Made by a program: the position numbers and the translations under genes
From: Cycas panzhihuaensis
Lineage: Eukaryota; Cycadophyta
NCBI GenBank assembly: GCA_023213395.1
Contig: CM041465.1
Location: 65,603,741 to 65,667,740, forward strand
Length of the DNA stretch: 64,000 bases
Reading direction: 5' to 3'
The notes under the pieces: generated by a model
Told to the model about the DNA's origin: nothing
Database searches by the model: none
What the model saw: only the letters and a program-made list of their open reading frames with translations
Part shown: one piece after another, positions 22,501-36,455 of the stretch
How the letters are laid out: every line of letters starts with the position of its first letter
Position numbering within the stretch: position 1 is the stretch's first letter

Positions 22501-23075
22501 GTCCCTTAACTCTATAACTTCCATCTGGAAGGCTCTCTCTATGTTGTTTGCATAGGAGGCATCCCTCACATATATCCTTATGAGCTTTAATTTGGGATAG
22601 AACTTCAACTATATTCATCCTTTTCATGAGGACTAAGCTTCTATAATTTAAGTGGCCAAACATTTTATGCCACATATCACTATCTGTCTTGGTTGATATC
22701 TTTAATACATAATTATCTAAAGGGGGTATGACTAAGTTGAAGAGTTTATTACTAGTCATCTTACCTTTAGTAACAACTACTTTATTTTTTCTTTCATCCT
22801 TGTACATTCCCCATTGCCAAAAATAGTCTTATAATCTTATTCCATCATTTGTCCCATAGATAGGAGGTTTTTCTTAAGAGCTAAAACATGGAGGAAATCA
22901 TTAATATATTTTTTCTCTTCTAATTCTATAGTTAGGTAAATATTACCTCTACCATATAATTCATGAGTGGTATCATCTTTAAATAAGATTTTGCCTTTCT
23001 TAGACCCACCAATGGTATGGAATATATCTTCCTTATGTGTCATATATCTAGAGCATCCAGAGTCTATATACCAAC
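22454..23075 (-). pseudogene. Copia #2 protease and GAG-pre-integrase domain
   Basis: Protease: W-Y-I-D-S-G-C-S at about 23051-23075 keeps the D-S-G catalytic triplet, followed by K-N-L-L-S-M-G-Q (22837-23043). Pre-integrase: D-M-W-H-K-M-F-G-H-L-N and C-E-G-C-L-L-C-K (22454-22807) form the His/Cys zinc-binding segment in front of integrase. The 117-codon segment is still open, making this the best-kept part of copia #2. Confidence 0.9.
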
Positions 23076-23189
23076 TATCTTCTTCCTCATGGGAAATAAG
23101 ACTTAATAAGAATAGTTAGCTATTTTCTCTATCTTCAATGGTTGTATAATTACTTCCTCTTGTTAGATGGTCAGTTTTAGTAAAACATC

Positions 23190-24235
23190 TATCTTTTGTG
23201 TGTCTAACCTTATGATAATAAATGTATTAGATAGGATATCTTCCTCTTTGACTTAGGGTCCTACTCCTAGGTGTTCCTCTATCCATAGAGGGTGTCCTTC
23301 CCCTTTCCAAATATGGGCCTTGATTATTGCTTTGCCTATTACTTAGATAATATAAATTGGGCCTTTGAAAATTACTTTGGCCTTGGTAATTATGATAACA
23401 TTGGTAGACTTCTTGATATATTTCTTAGCTTTGGTATCTATTTTAGCTTGGGTATCTTTGATTAGGTCCTTAATATCTTTGATGAGGAGCTTAGTATATA
23501 GGATGTTGATCTTGGTGTGCATCTTGTTTTGAATTCCTATCTCTCTCCCTTAGGGATTTATCCCTTGTCCTCAAGCTTTGAGCTTGGGAATTTGATTTGA
23601 TTTTAGATTTTATTGCAAAGGCATGTTTTAAGGGTTCATTAGTGCACTTATTTTCCTCAACAACTATCTATATAACACTTAATTATTCTATCTTCAAAGT
23701 TCCTAGATCCTTAGATACCTCTATGCTTATGACTACTATTTCAAACCTTTTAATTTCTCCAACACATCTAAGTATTCATTCTACAACCTTTTGTTTAGTA
23801 AGTGTTTCTCCAAGAGATCTGATTTGGTTCACTAGATCTTGGACCTTAGTTATAAATTCATTGATGGTCTCCTTGGTTAGCATCCTTAAGTTCTCAAACT
23901 TGCTTCTAAGTGTTTGAAACTTAGATGAGGTAGCTCTTTCATAGATTAAGTGCAATATATCCTATGCTTCCTTAGATGTGGTTGCTTCACTAACCCTTGG
24001 AAAAATATGGTCTTCTAGGGCACAAAATATAAGAGCTAGAGTTTCATTATCCAACTTGACACATTCCTTATAAGTTTTTTTATCATTGTCACTAGCATTG
24101 TTATCAACATTATTATAACCTATCTGAATAATTTCCCATAAATATTTAGCTATGAGGATGGTTTTCATCCTCTTACTCCAATTTATAAAATTAAATATAT
24201 CAAATTTAGGGATGATCATATTACTAAATTTTGTT
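23190..24235 (-). pseudogene. Copia #2 gag
   Basis: The N-terminus reads F-D-I-F-N-F-I-N-W-S-K-R-M-K-T and A-L-E-D-H-I-F-P-R-V (23962-24219), the DUF4219/UBN2 gag pattern. Near 23195-23225 the knuckle survives as Y-Y-H-K-V-R-H-T-K-D-R-C with cysteines lost. The middle is frameshifted. Confidence 0.8.
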
Positions 24236-26578
24236 GAAATTATATTTCAAAAAATAAGTTTATTCAAATGTCCCCCCTAAGGATAGTTATAATGTGCCCT
24301 ATTTACCTAGAAGCTTGCTAGTCTAGGATCTAAGTCTTTAGGTCTCTAAGGGAAGATTTCAATTGTTATCCTGTCTAGTGGCACCTACCCACAAGTGGAA
24401 AACTAGGGACCTAATATACTAGTACATGAGTATTAGGCTATATATACCTTAGTATTTGGGCTACCAAAAAGGTTGAAGACCCCCTTGATCTATTGATCCA
24501 CCTACATTAGGCTTATGATTAACAACAGATCTAACTGTGAAAGCTTTAACAACTGAGGCACTCACCCCCTCCATGTCTAGCTTGGTCTTTGAACTCTAAA
24601 AAAGATAAAGTTCTCCACCTTAGTCTACCATCAAATATACCTGATAGTCAATGATTTCCTTAGTAACTTAGCATCCACCAAAGATCTATGTAGGGTGGTA
24701 ATTTCAAGGGTCTTAATCATTCCCCTTGTAAGGTGAGAAAATAGGATTGTTCATTTGGGATATTATCTTATTAATGTAAAAATTGAGTTTAGGTATGGTC
24801 TTATTTATAAGTAAGGATTCCTTTTAATAATAATTAAAAAAATAACTTAAAAATATAATAATAAATAAAATGAAATAAATTTTAAATGAAATCAAATTAA
24901 AATATATAACTTTAAATAAAGTAAATTAAAATAAGCAAGGGTTAAAGTGCTCTTTTATTTGTAAAAAGTTGTCCCAAATATTTACTTCCTTCTCAAAGGA
25001 TAAACATACATAATTTCAGCCAAAAAACACTTATAACCCTTAAATTTAAAGGCCAAAATATGTTATAATAGGTTAGTATACTAATATATCATCAATATGC
25101 TTTAATAATTTTAAGAAATTACTTTGAAAATAAAGTAAAAAGCTTAAATTAGGACTAAATAAGAGGGTTAAATTTAGTAGGTTGAAAACCCTAAAAAATA
25201 ACTTAAAATTATAATAAAAATGACTCTAGTACATAGATCTCTAAGTCAGCTTTCCAACAATTCAAACCATCCAAAAAATGAACTCTTAGTTAGGGAGATA
25301 TTAAAGAAATAGTGCAACCAGTTACTTATGGATAAAATCTAGAAATGGGGCCTTAAGCCCTTTAAGAAATGGAGCGCATGGTCACCTGATCACCTCACAT
25401 GACCTGCCACTAGCCAACAAAGGGGGCTACATACTCCAAATGATATAAAATATAGCTTAATCCTCGTAAATCCAAAAATATTAAAAGTAGTTTATGATTA
25501 TTTGAAATTTACCCCTAAAACATAAAGAATGTGGTCATGTAGGGGCTTGATAACACCATCGACTGAAGACAAAAGGGGCTACAAACTTATAAGACAAATA
25601 TAATATAATTAAATTTTATAAAAACTATGGAAAAAAAATACATAAATCAATGAAAATTAATCAAACATTATCGCGTGATTAACAAAGATGAAGAAATGCA
25701 TAAACGATAAAAAAAAACTAGATTAAAGATGGATTGGAACAATTTAAATTAAACCTAGATGAGAGATTCAATCAAAATGAGATGAATTCTATAAGTTTAT
25801 GAAATTAAATATTGAACAAAAATATAAAAATTATATGTATAAACCAAAAGAAAGGCACATGAATTTGCTTATTATGCTTAAGCTCCACTTCTAAAGGAAA
25901 AAAAAAGCCACACAGGCTACAAACAATGAACATAGGGTATTCATAATCATAAAAGGTACCATAAAGGCTAGAGAGAAGCCACACACAGTGGTCAAAAATC
26001 AATGGAAGCCATCGAGAATTCATAAAAACTAACATAAGGAAATGTGCTACAAATGGTAACAAAAAGGTTGTACGGCCTGAATATGAGTTAAAATCACTAG
26101 ATGAGTGGTCTAGAGAGCCAAAAAAGGAGGTATGACCCTGTTGTAGGAGAGAAACTAAGAAAATATAAAGTAGATATATATTTTTAAATTTTTATGCAAA
26201 GGCAAGTGGTGGTTTTAGCAGGGTTGAGCAGTGAACTGCATTCCAGATGCAATTTCTTAACCGAGAGGGGATAATTTTTCAATCTGTCTGATTTAGAGAA
26301 AATTAGACTCACTGTGGAGCAAAATGAGTAGTCATTTTCTAGTATTTTATCTAATTGTAGAGGTGCATCAACCTGCCAAAGTCTAAGAACCTTAAAAATC
26401 TTTAAAATTAAGCTGATAACTAATTGAAAAATGATAAAATATTAAACGAAGCTTGTATAAATCTATTCCAAATTACTATTGGGCTACTTATGCCTATAAA
26501 TACTACAAAAAAATGTAAATTTATTGATTATAATGAGTGCACAAGGAGGTCCCTTGTGACCTTATAGTCTGTGTTAGT
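24236..26578 (-). other. Copia #2 leader
   Basis: A 2.3 kb stretch between primer site and gag, AT-rich, with no recognised reading frame. Long leaders are not unusual in plant copia elements; an inserted unknown fragment cannot be excluded. Confidence 0.5.
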
Positions 26579-26592
26579 GCTCTGATACCAAA
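26579..26592 (-). other. Primer-binding site of copia #2
   Basis: The minus strand reads TTTGGTATCAGAGCAC next to the LTR, pairing with initiator tRNA-Met. Confidence 0.85.
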
Positions 26593-26883
26593 TGATGGAG
26601 TATAGGGATAGAGTAGAATGATTATGAGGTCATTATTATGAGCATAATAATAAATTCTAAATATTGGCAGTGTTTAAAAATATCTTTGGGTTAGAGACCA
26701 CTTATTTATAGTTGGGACATTAGGATATATCTTGCTATCATACTGATACTTTTAATTCAACAAAATAACAAAAATATTACATACCTATCAGTTGGAGTAG
26801 TTGGAGTTAGTTGTGGAAGTACTGCGGTGTCCTTAAGTGGTGTGCCTACTTAAATTAATATGAAATGAATATTAATCCCAACA
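26593..26883 (-). repeat. 5' LTR of copia #2
   Basis: Starts TGATGGAGTATAGGG and ends ATCCCAACA. Its partner is 16904-17193. It is bounded by the primer site on the inside and AACAT on the outside. Confidence 0.9.
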
Positions 26884-26888
26884 AACAT

Positions 26889-27317
26889 CCTCACCAAGGC
26901 ATTATCAAAGGACAAAGATCTCTCACTTAAATATAATATAGGTATACATCTAAATGTACATTATGGGTGAGTATTGGAAGATAATGCATATTCAATATAA
27001 TTGGTTAGGTAAAACGTCATATATGATTAGTTAATATAAAGGCCAAATGTGATTAATTGTAAGCGAGACACATATGGCTATAACATGACTATAAGTATAC
27101 CTACATGGTGAAATGTATGATTGATTGAAGATTGTGATATGATTATGAATTTGATACGTTGAGCTCCATTATGGTATTACTTTGACATTATTCTATTGAT
27201 CCTAGTTATGATATCCTATATGGTTATATTTCTAATAAATTATAAGGCTAAATAGGTTGTATGTAAGAGATTATAACTAAGTATCTATGAGAAATTATTT
27301 ATAGGAGGCTAAATAAG
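26889..27317 (+). pseudogene. End of copia #1 pol and 3' flank
   Basis: Right after the copia #2 target duplication the plus strand reads L-T-K-A-L-S-K-D-K-D-L-S, the 'DIFTKxLxKDK' end of copia RNase H, completing the frame left at 16898. The frame ends soon after; the remaining ~350 bp is non-coding. Confidence 0.75.
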
Positions 27318-27808
27318 TGTTGGAATATGTAATATTATCACATAAATAATGTTTAATTTAAACATAATAGATCCACACAAAAAATTCACTCACTAAAAGT
27401 ATTGAGAGATGTGAAATATATAATTATTTATGTATACATCCTATTGGATGATGAAATAAATTAAGAGATATCTTAGGATATTCATGAGAAAATCATTGAT
27501 ATAAATATGTATATGCACCACTTGAGAACTTGAAAAAGGAGATGTAATATTTAATATTAATAAGAGGATCTCCCAACTCTAACCTTTCTCTCATAGTTTT
27601 TTTCACACTAGGTTTTCCACATATAAATCTATTATCTCTCTTGTGGTGAATTATTATTGCATGCTTGATTTGTTTATACTTTATGATTCATTTTATTTCT
27701 TGATATGTTAATCTTATGTACATGATTTATATGTATTTCTCATAATATAATTTATTAATTACATATATTTGATATACATTGACTACATATAATGACTATA
27801 TCATAATA
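27318..27808 (+). repeat. Candidate 5' LTR of copia #4 (or LTR shared with copia #1)
   Basis: It starts TGTTGGAATATG and ends near ATCATAATA. It is followed at 27809-27820 by TGACATTAGAGT, which differs from the tRNA-iMet primer site TGGTATCAGAGC only by transitions. A purine-rich run precedes it. No second copy is in the window, so boundaries are provisional. Confidence 0.45.
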
Positions 27809-28451
27809 TGACATTAGAGTTAAATTCAAAATTCTAGAAATAAGGATGAAGGAGAGAGATAACTATTTTTTGTATGCCTAATCATCATTGGTGTAATGAA
27901 ACCACTAAAATTGACCTATCATTCTAATCTTTGATAGCTTGACAATGTAGTGATAGAGTCAGTTTTAGAAAAAATAGTTTTGTTTGTGGGGAAAATTAGA
28001 TTTTATAGAGAGTGTCAACATAGCTCATGCCATTTTGATGAATATTTCATAGGAAATATTCTTAAATCAATTTTGGATAAAAAGTATTATTAGTTTTCTA
28101 AAGTTTGGGGTATAAGAAACTTGATTAGTTTTTATTTTGAAGTCTTGAATGAAGCCCCTAGTCACATGGTATTTTAAGAGCTAGGTCTATTACTAAAAGA
28201 TTGAGAGTCCTTTTTAGGAAAATAAATATATCATGATGCATAAGTTTTTAATATAAATGATTTGGCAATGATCATATGCAACAATTTTGTACAAAAGTTT
28301 GGTAAAAAATTATTTTTTTATATTTTTTAATATATTCCAACTACCTACAAGTAAACTAAAGTAATAAAATCAATCATACCAGCTATTTGTGTGTAGATTA
28401 ATAACTTTTATAACTTTCTTACTTTCCTTATGTGCTTATTTAGTTATTTTT

Positions 28452-29222
28452 TAAATTATTTTTTTACTTAAATGACTTCTAGAGGAAGCATAATGGGAAT
28501 AGTCAAACATAAACTAATAGGTCCTGAATGTTACACTATCTGGAAATATCAAATGTTTAGTTTCTTTCATCTAAATGATCTATAGAAGTATGTAGATATT
28601 TCTTTAATGGTTAAATATGCTACAAATATCATTACTTTCTAAAATACATTGAATATTAATGCTTATTTTAATATTAAATATCAATAAAAAATATGGATAA
28701 TATTTGGTTTTCTTAGCTTGTCTACTAGTGATAACATAACTTTAAATATTAAGGATGTTATTACACTAAAAGTAGATATGGGATATGGTCATGAACCTAC
28801 TTGAGAATAAGGATGATGTAAGAGTTCTAAACCTACAAAATTGACTATACACTTTAAATACAACTAGAAACATAGTGGATTTCATGTAAGATATCAAATT
28901 ATTTAATGATTAGTTATTAACAATTAGGGAGATTATTCCTAATTCAAATATTATAAATTATGTGCCAAGGAGTCTACCACTCCAATATAATAACTTCATA
29001 ACTACATTAACTTTATCTAATAAATTATCCACTTCAAAGATTGGTTATTTGGAATCCCTACTTATAGAACATAACCAGAAATTAAACCATATACACAGTG
29101 AATCTTCTAGAGAATTAACATCAAAATAAAAATGTAGAAATGCTTATGTTCTAAAGAAGAATATAACTTTTAAAACATGCTTATATTCTAAATAAGAATG
29201 CATCAAAGGGATAATACATGTC
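28452..29222 (+). pseudogene. Copia #4 gag fragment
   Basis: A plus-strand frame from an ATG near 28458 reads K-L-I-G-P-E-C-Y-T-I-W-K-Y-Q-M, then L-(stop)-K-Y-V-D where 'LWKYV' is expected: the copia gag N-terminus. It decays into stops within ~100 codons and is cut at 29222 by insertion of element A. The remainder would lie beyond the far end of A, outside the window. Confidence 0.6.
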
Positions 29223-29385
29223 TGGAAGTGCACCTCTAGGGGTCACTATAGATGAGAGCTCTTAAGCTAGCACTAGAACTACAATAAGGGCTTAGAAACC
29301 TCAAAAGGAGAATATGTTACACTCAAAGGGGTATTTGCACATTAGAACATAGGTTCAAGGACTTGTAAATAGCACTATGACCTTC

Positions 29386-32198
29386 TAGAATCGCGTCTAA
29401 GGGATGGTCACCATGCTTAGTAGGGATTGAGGCAGTCAATAGCCAATGCTGGGGTATGGATGGGATCCTATCAGCATAAGAGAACATCACATAGGGCGTC
29501 TGTGTGCCAGAGCACAAGTTCAGGACTTGCGAATGGTGCCTAACTTCCTCGGAGTAGCTTTCGCTCTCAGTTCTGAGAGGAGAGATACACACAGGGGTAT
29601 CTCGGATAGTCCTAAAGGGTAAGGTCCTCCCACCCTTGGATGGCTAGAAGGGAGGAGGAGAGACCCTTAAAAGAGGGGTTCCTATGGCAAAGGAACATGA
29701 GATAGGGTACAATAGGCAAAGGGCCTAAGACAAGCATGGATAGGCTTCCTTTAGGCTAATTAGCCTAAGGTGAATCTAACCAAGGAAAGGAATGGCAAAA
29801 AGGGTGACTAAGAGCTACTATCCCTCTCTCTCTTTTCCTTTTCAATGACAAAAGAAAAAGAGGAAAAAAAAAGGGAAATAAGCATTTTATATGCATTCAA
29901 GCATGCATGCTAAGTGAAATGCGACTAAGGGTGCTTTCAGTCTAGGTAGAAAAAAGGTGGGAAGAGTGCAATCCCTATTATACCCCTTTCCTATAGAAAT
30001 AAGCATGCAACATGCATATGTAAGGAAAATGCAAGTAATTGGTTTATTACCCTTTTTACCTTTGTGTGACTAATTATACAAGCACAATAGATGCCTAATA
30101 AGAGCACAAAATAAGGAGGAAGTGGAAGGAGAGAGATGATGCATACCTGGGAAGTGGAGCGGTTGACCGGGAAACTTACTTGCACGTAATGTATACCCTC
30201 CCATACGTAGTTGGTTTGTAACCATAGTTAGAGTAGAAGCAAAGTGGAGGCTTCCTTACCTTCCCCATACAAAGGACAAGATAGAGCAAGAAAGCAAAGA
30301 AGGCTAATAACATACAAAGAAGCGAAAAGACAGACGACGAAAGAAGGGTGAAAACTTACCCAGAGTCGTGCATCCTTTCCTTTCACAAACGCTGCTATAA
30401 ACCTGTAACCACAAAGGGTTTTCCCTTCCAAGAAGGGGTTGCCAAGATGCAAGATACTATATATTCAAAGATACAATATAAATGCTAAAATTTTATATTT
30501 TAGGTTAGTGGAGCTACTAAATTCTGCTCTCCTCAAAAGAAAGATAATGCATACCAAGCAAGAAAGGAAGGCTAGCCTCAGGATGGTAAAACCCTCCACA
30601 AGTGAATCTCCACGCAGCCTTAGAATGCAAAAGGATGAAGGTTACATGACAACCTATGAGTAGCGAACAAGCATGGGAATGGAAGTTATAGGACGTAGAA
30701 AAGATGCCTAAGTAGCAGAGTCGCTATGGGTAGCGAATCACCACACAGGCCTTGCTAAAGGTCTGAATGGGTGCTGGACAATATTAGGGGCATAAATAGG
30801 GCCCTAAGGGAGAGTGTGCAGGCCTAGAACTATCACAACAAGGGCTGCATACATTGATATCTAGCACAGGCTTAGATCTCACCAACTCTGGGTTACTCAA
30901 GGGAAGCACAAGTGCGAGAGAGAAAGGATGGGAAGGGGTTTGCCCTTAGGGAGTAGGTCTAAGTGGGACAGATCTCACCTTACTCCCTTCACCCAGTCCT
31001 TATGGACCCTCTCTCGCAACTTTCTTGAGAAAAACCAGCAGAGAATGGGAAGGAGATTGGGGTATTGAAGCTAAACACAAGAAAGAGCAATCCCTTTTAC
31101 AGTAAAAGACCAAAAAAGGAAGAAAGTATACTTTTAAACAAGCTCTAATGGACTAAATATGTGTTGGAGCATAAAAATAAGGTAAGGGATACCTGCTGGG
31201 CTATGTTGGGGGAAGATATACCCCTACAAATAGTAGAAGAGGGTAAGTCCTGCAAGGTTTGCAAGGTACCTCCCAAAGTAGAGCTATAGAAGACACTTTC
31301 TAGGTGAAACTAAAGGAGAAACGTGGAGATTTTACTTGGAAATGCTTAGAGGAGAGTTTCCTGCCATGTGATATAGCTACTGTAGGTGGATCCTAAGATG
31401 AAATGGCAGAAAACACCAGTGTTCTAGGCATACCTATGAAGGAGAGGAGGAAGAGAGCAGAATTATAGTAGTAGAACGTGTTGTTTGAGAGCTAAGAGAT
31501 GTGAAATGAGGTACGTTTTGGGATATATACCCATCCTAAACCTAATCAAGTGATTAGGATGTGGGTAGGGATGAGTTGGTAACTTATCCACATGGAAATT
31601 CTGTGAAAAAAGTGAGAATTGCCATGGCAGATTAGAAAAATAAAGTGCAACAGTCACACCACGATAAACTTCAAGGTACCGCTTAGTTTATAGTGGTACG
31701 AGACCAGAATGGTAAAATAGTAATGGCCAAGGTTTTGGGAGCCCTAGAAGGAGATGTGATAGGCCTAGGAGGGCCAACCCTCCTATCCAGGTGGCTAGAG
31801 ACGGTTCAGGTGACATATGGGCTAGACCAAATGAGACATCAGGAGCTAGGATTCCCAGAAATGCTATGAAGGGGACACAAGATCAGGGCATGAGCGGGTC
31901 ATATAAGTTGAGTGAGGCTTGAGGTGATGTGGAGGTGGTGCGGAGGGTTATAGAGTGCCATAGGGATGCCTACCTTATGGAGAGGTAGGTCCCATGGGTC
32001 GTCATAGGTTGAAAATATGACAAGTAGCATGATCAAGCAATGGATGCAAGATAATCACTCAAATGTGATAGTTAATCATATAATGAGGCAATGCTTCTAT
32101 CTACCTTTCTAAAGGGACAATAAAAGTGAAAAGAAAGAAGCAGACATGTGCTTACCTGAGTTGACTTATTCATACCCATTCCCAGTAGCTGGGAAACA
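29386..32198 (-). mobile_element. Solo LTR D, 2813 bp, inserted in element A's LTR
   Basis: Perfect 5-bp duplications CCTTC flank it at 29381-29385 and 32199-32203. Its ends are TAGAATCGCG (TG decayed to TA) and GGGAAACA. It is the reverse complement of solo LTR C along its full length and in the same orientation as elements A and B. A decayed TATA box (minus strand) is at about 31523-31529. Confidence 0.9.
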
Positions 32199-33359
32199 CC
32201 TTCCCATATTTTAAAGTACTTTCTTAGCCTTGGTTTGGTCAAGAGGCATCCTCAAATTACTGAGTAGTCGTAGATGGGCTCTCCTTCCCTTAAGATGAAA
32301 TGGAAAAAAAAATGGACTCCTTTTGAGGAGGAGACGAGATGGTAATAGTTCCTTGAGGAAAGGAAACCTCAGAGTGCAAAGAAAGAGTGATTGTTATTGT
32401 AAGTGAATGAGTGTATATTTAGTTTATTATTTAGTTTTAGATACCATAGAAATAACCAGATTTTAGGGGTTTTTTCTTGGGTTATGAGGAGATGGAAAGT
32501 AGGTTGGTATTTTCCTATTACAAGGTAGGTTTGTTGACAATCGATAATTATTACAGTGTTTTGTTGTTGTAATGTTTTATGTTGTAAATAAAAGATGCTA
32601 CCAAATTAAACTAACTACTCTCCCTCACTCTCTTTTCCTTTTCTCTTAAAAGGTTATTCAAGGGGATGAGAGGAAAGAGCAAGAATGTAATGACTATCCA
32701 TGTGCAACCATTTATTTTTCTCAATGCAACTAATGAGAAAGATGAAAGAATGTTTCCTATTAGTGTGAGAAATGGATTAAGTGCACTTTCTTTTGCCCTT
32801 TTAATATGTAACATGCAGAGTCAAAGGGAAAAGAGAAACATGCAACACTTCATTTCTAGTAGGAGAAGAGAGGAGAAAAGATGCTTAGTTAATGTTATAC
32901 TTTTCCTTCCTTATGTGATATGCAAATGCACAAAAGAAACCAAAGAATAAAACTCTTTTCCTTTTCTATATATTCCTTGTTCAAAAGGAAAGAGGAGGAT
33001 GAAAGGAGAGAAGGAAGGGAAAGGGTGAGTAGAGTGCACCTAGAAATATGTCAGTTGGTGAAGTGGAATGATCCTTCTCTTCATATTCTCTTTACCGGTA
33101 GCCTTGCCTCCCTTATCGTTGTGAGCGTCATAGGTGAAGCTTGAGAGGGGCTTCCTTACCTTCCCCAAGATGCTTCAAAGCAAGTAAAAAAATGGAAATG
33201 AAATGAAATAATGGAAATAAAATAAGGCAAGTGAGTGGAAGGAGAGAATAGTACCTTTTATCGTAGTGTCATTTTGCTTATGCATGAAATCAACTGACCT
33301 TATGCTTATGGAAAACACATGCAAACCCTTGCAAGTAATAAATGTGCACATACACACTC

Positions 33360-34092
<733 letters not shown>

Positions 34093-35476
34093 GTGTGTGT
34101 TCTACCTTGGTGAGAATAAAAGTTTACTTCTTATAACAAAAGAAAAACAATGGCAATCAGTATATTATTCTCCTTACATACCTTAATGCCCTTGTGCAAC
34201 CATGAAAAGGAAAAGGGGGTTGAGAGAAAGAGGGTATGATAGCCTTATGATAGCTAGCTCCTATAAATAAAACACCTTCTAGATAGCTAGGTATTATATA
34301 AGTGAATTAGGTAGGAACAAATGGTTTGGACAAAATAGGTGTAAGGGTTCGTAAAAGTTATAAATATTGAAAAAGATGTAAATTTTGTAAAAGCTATAAA
34401 TATTGCAAAAGATGCAAATGTTGTAAAAGTTGTAAATATTACAAAAAAAACATGTAATTATTGTGAGAACCACATCCTACAGGATACACTAGTGTATTAG
34501 GTTGGTGCAAAGAAACTTGAGAAGCGGGGGTTGCCTTAGAGGTAGTGGCATTAGGAGTCAGAACTCCAGTTGTTCATCCTCCCTTTACCTTCTTAAGGGT
34601 GGCCTAAAACTTGTTCTACTATAGGGTAGTATAAACCCTAGGCTGGGACAATGATGGAAAGAGGAGATGAGAGGGTTTACCTCTTTTACCTAGCAAAATA
34701 GAACAAGACACATACCAAACATGTGCTAAGAGGTGCAACAAAATAAAATAAGGTTTATTTAAAAGAAAACAATGAGAGAAAACATGTTTCTAACTATAGA
34801 AATCCATAAAAGTTTGGAGTTACCTTGTAATCAAGAGGAATGGTGATCAAAACCTTACTTTTCTTGTGAAGTTGTCCCTTTTTGAGAGTAGAGGAGCCTT
34901 GAACCCAAGGAGGATCAGCTATTGATGCCTTGTTGATTTTGAGAAGAAAGTAACCTCATTGAAAAAAAACCTTGATTTAGACCTACAAGCTAGGGTTTCT
35001 GCCTTATTAAACTTAGGATAGAAGAAGAGAAGAGAGAAGAGAGAAGAGATAGAAATTTGCATTAGTTGGGCTCCTAAATACATGAAATGGTAAAAGTCAA
35101 GCATCAACGTTGATATAAAAAGACGTTAGCAATCAAGTGGGTTAAAACCCAACCTAATGGATCATACAACGAGCTAGAAATGAGTCAAGAGGGCTGCAGA
35201 GGCTAATGAGTACCTGCAAACTCTAGGGAGGTGCTTTTAAGAGCTATATGTTGCCATAAGACTGTGGTCCTAGTCATCATAGGCTAAAATATAGTCACAT
35301 GCAAGTACTAGGCAAGCAAACTAAGCAGCGAGACAAGCTATGCAACCATATCATGCCACTAAAATTATAAATACATCTTATCGTACCATAAAAGTAGATG
35401 GGACAAGAGATAGGAATGTATATATGTGCTTACCTAAGAGATGCCGCTTCTACCCATTCCTGGCGTCTGGGAAAGA

Positions 35477-35486
35477 CTACCCCCTT
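35477..35486 (-). other. Polypurine tract of element A
   Basis: The minus strand reads AAGGGGGTAG against the LTR start TCTTTCCC (TG decayed to TC). The position fixes the LTR edge. Confidence 0.7.
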
Positions 35487-36059
35487 GGTAGTAGAACCTC
35501 ATTGCTTAGAAGCATATGATGATAGTGAATACTGTCAACACAAAATAAGTTAGTAACTTTTGCCTATATTAGTATTTCATCATCCAAGGTAAGTAGCAAA
35601 TATTGTGACAAATCACATAGATAGGGATGTGTATTTAGAAGAGGATAGAGAGGTATGACTTGATCTATCCTTGGGGTACAAAGCCCTAGACATAAAACAC
35701 ATGTGAAGTAGGGATGAAGCGATGTGGGGGGGTGCCCATGCATCATCCAAGAGTGTAGTATGGAGGAAAGAGAGGATGGGGGATTGCCTCATCACCTCCA
35801 TACATAATGCAAGTGTTATATAGGATGTAAACATAGTCAAAAGGTGAATGCAGACTACGAAATTGTAAATGTGAAGTGCTAGTAGAAAAAGGATCATGCC
35901 ATGGGTGGCACAAGAATGGAGCAAAGAAATAAACCTATGGTCACTATAGTTTAACATCCTTAGTGGCCTACTTTTAAAGGTACCATGGAACTAGTCAATG
36001 ATGTAAATCTCTCAAGGGAGGAGGGTTGGCCTATCAACATGATGACGAATCACTTAGAG
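35487..36059 (-). other. Element A region between second RNase H and 3' LTR
   Basis: Non-coding in all frames as far as I can tell. It corresponds to 48217-48640 of element B. Confidence 0.5.
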
Positions 36060-36455
36060 GAGGGAGGCAATACTCCAAGATACGATGAATGAGACTATCT
36101 ACCTCAATATTCTAGTCTTAAGGGATATATCAGATATTCAAATAGGAGAAGAAGGATAACAATGACCTAGCAATCAAGGTAAGGGACCTCAAACATGGGT
36201 AATGAACATGGTAAACCTGGGTTAGTTACATCATAATGATCTGAGAGTCATAATAAAGGATAATGGTGCCATGGTAGAAGTGAAGTACATTAATGAGGTC
36301 TTTGATAATGATAGTGTATTCAACTTCATTATTCGTAGCCTCAGGCAGGTAGACTCCAGAACACATGTAGTCATTCTTAGAGATATCACAAAGGATCCAC
36401 GTGGCTGTAAAGGGTCTGAGATTTCCATGACTGCCACCATCAGTGAAAATGATGA
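36060..36455 (-). pseudogene. Element A archaeal-type RNase H (aRNH), downstream of integrase
   Basis: The minus strand reads I-F-T-D-G-G-S-H-G-N, then S-G-V-Y-L-P-E-A-T-N-N-E-V-E-Y, then Y-Y-D-S-Q, and later N-I-E-V-D-S-L. The four acidic residues (D, E, D, D) of the RNase H active site are all present, but the frame is broken by stops and a frameshift. It aligns with the better-kept copy in element B (48640-49166). Confidence 0.75.

Larger units (their letters stand above)
16904..26883 (-). mobile_element. Ty1/copia element #2, complete but interrupted
   Basis: The LTRs are 16904-17193 (3', 290 bp) and 26593-26883 (5', 291 bp). The flanks AAAAT (16899-16903) and AACAT (26884-26888) fit a 5-bp target duplication with one change. 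On the minus strand the order is leader, gag, knuckle, protease, GAG-pre-integrase, integrase, RT, RNase H. It is about 7.2 kb once solo LTR C (18938-21751) is subtracted. All frames carry stops. Confidence 0.85.
7190..27317 (+). mobile_element. Ty1/copia element #1 (host of two insertions)
   Basis: The plus strand carries copia gag (7190-8150), protease/integrase (8160-9700) and the start of RT (to 9999). RT and RNase H continue at 15694-16898 and the last codons of pol at 26889-26960. The two gaps are exactly filled by element E and copia #2. The 5' LTR and gag N-terminus are missing (truncated at about 7190). A separate 3' LTR could not be shown; the LTR at 27318 might be shared or belong to copia #4. 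Confidence 0.75.

Noticed and set aside
28000-28450. Possible pararetrovirus remnant in the AT-rich stretch after the copia #4 LTR
   Set aside because: No movement-protein, coat or RT motif could be read; better explained as the copia #4 leader.
29323-29592. 89-codon minus-strand frame at the left edge of solo LTR D
   Set aside because: Crosses the D/A junction; LTR sequence without coding signature.
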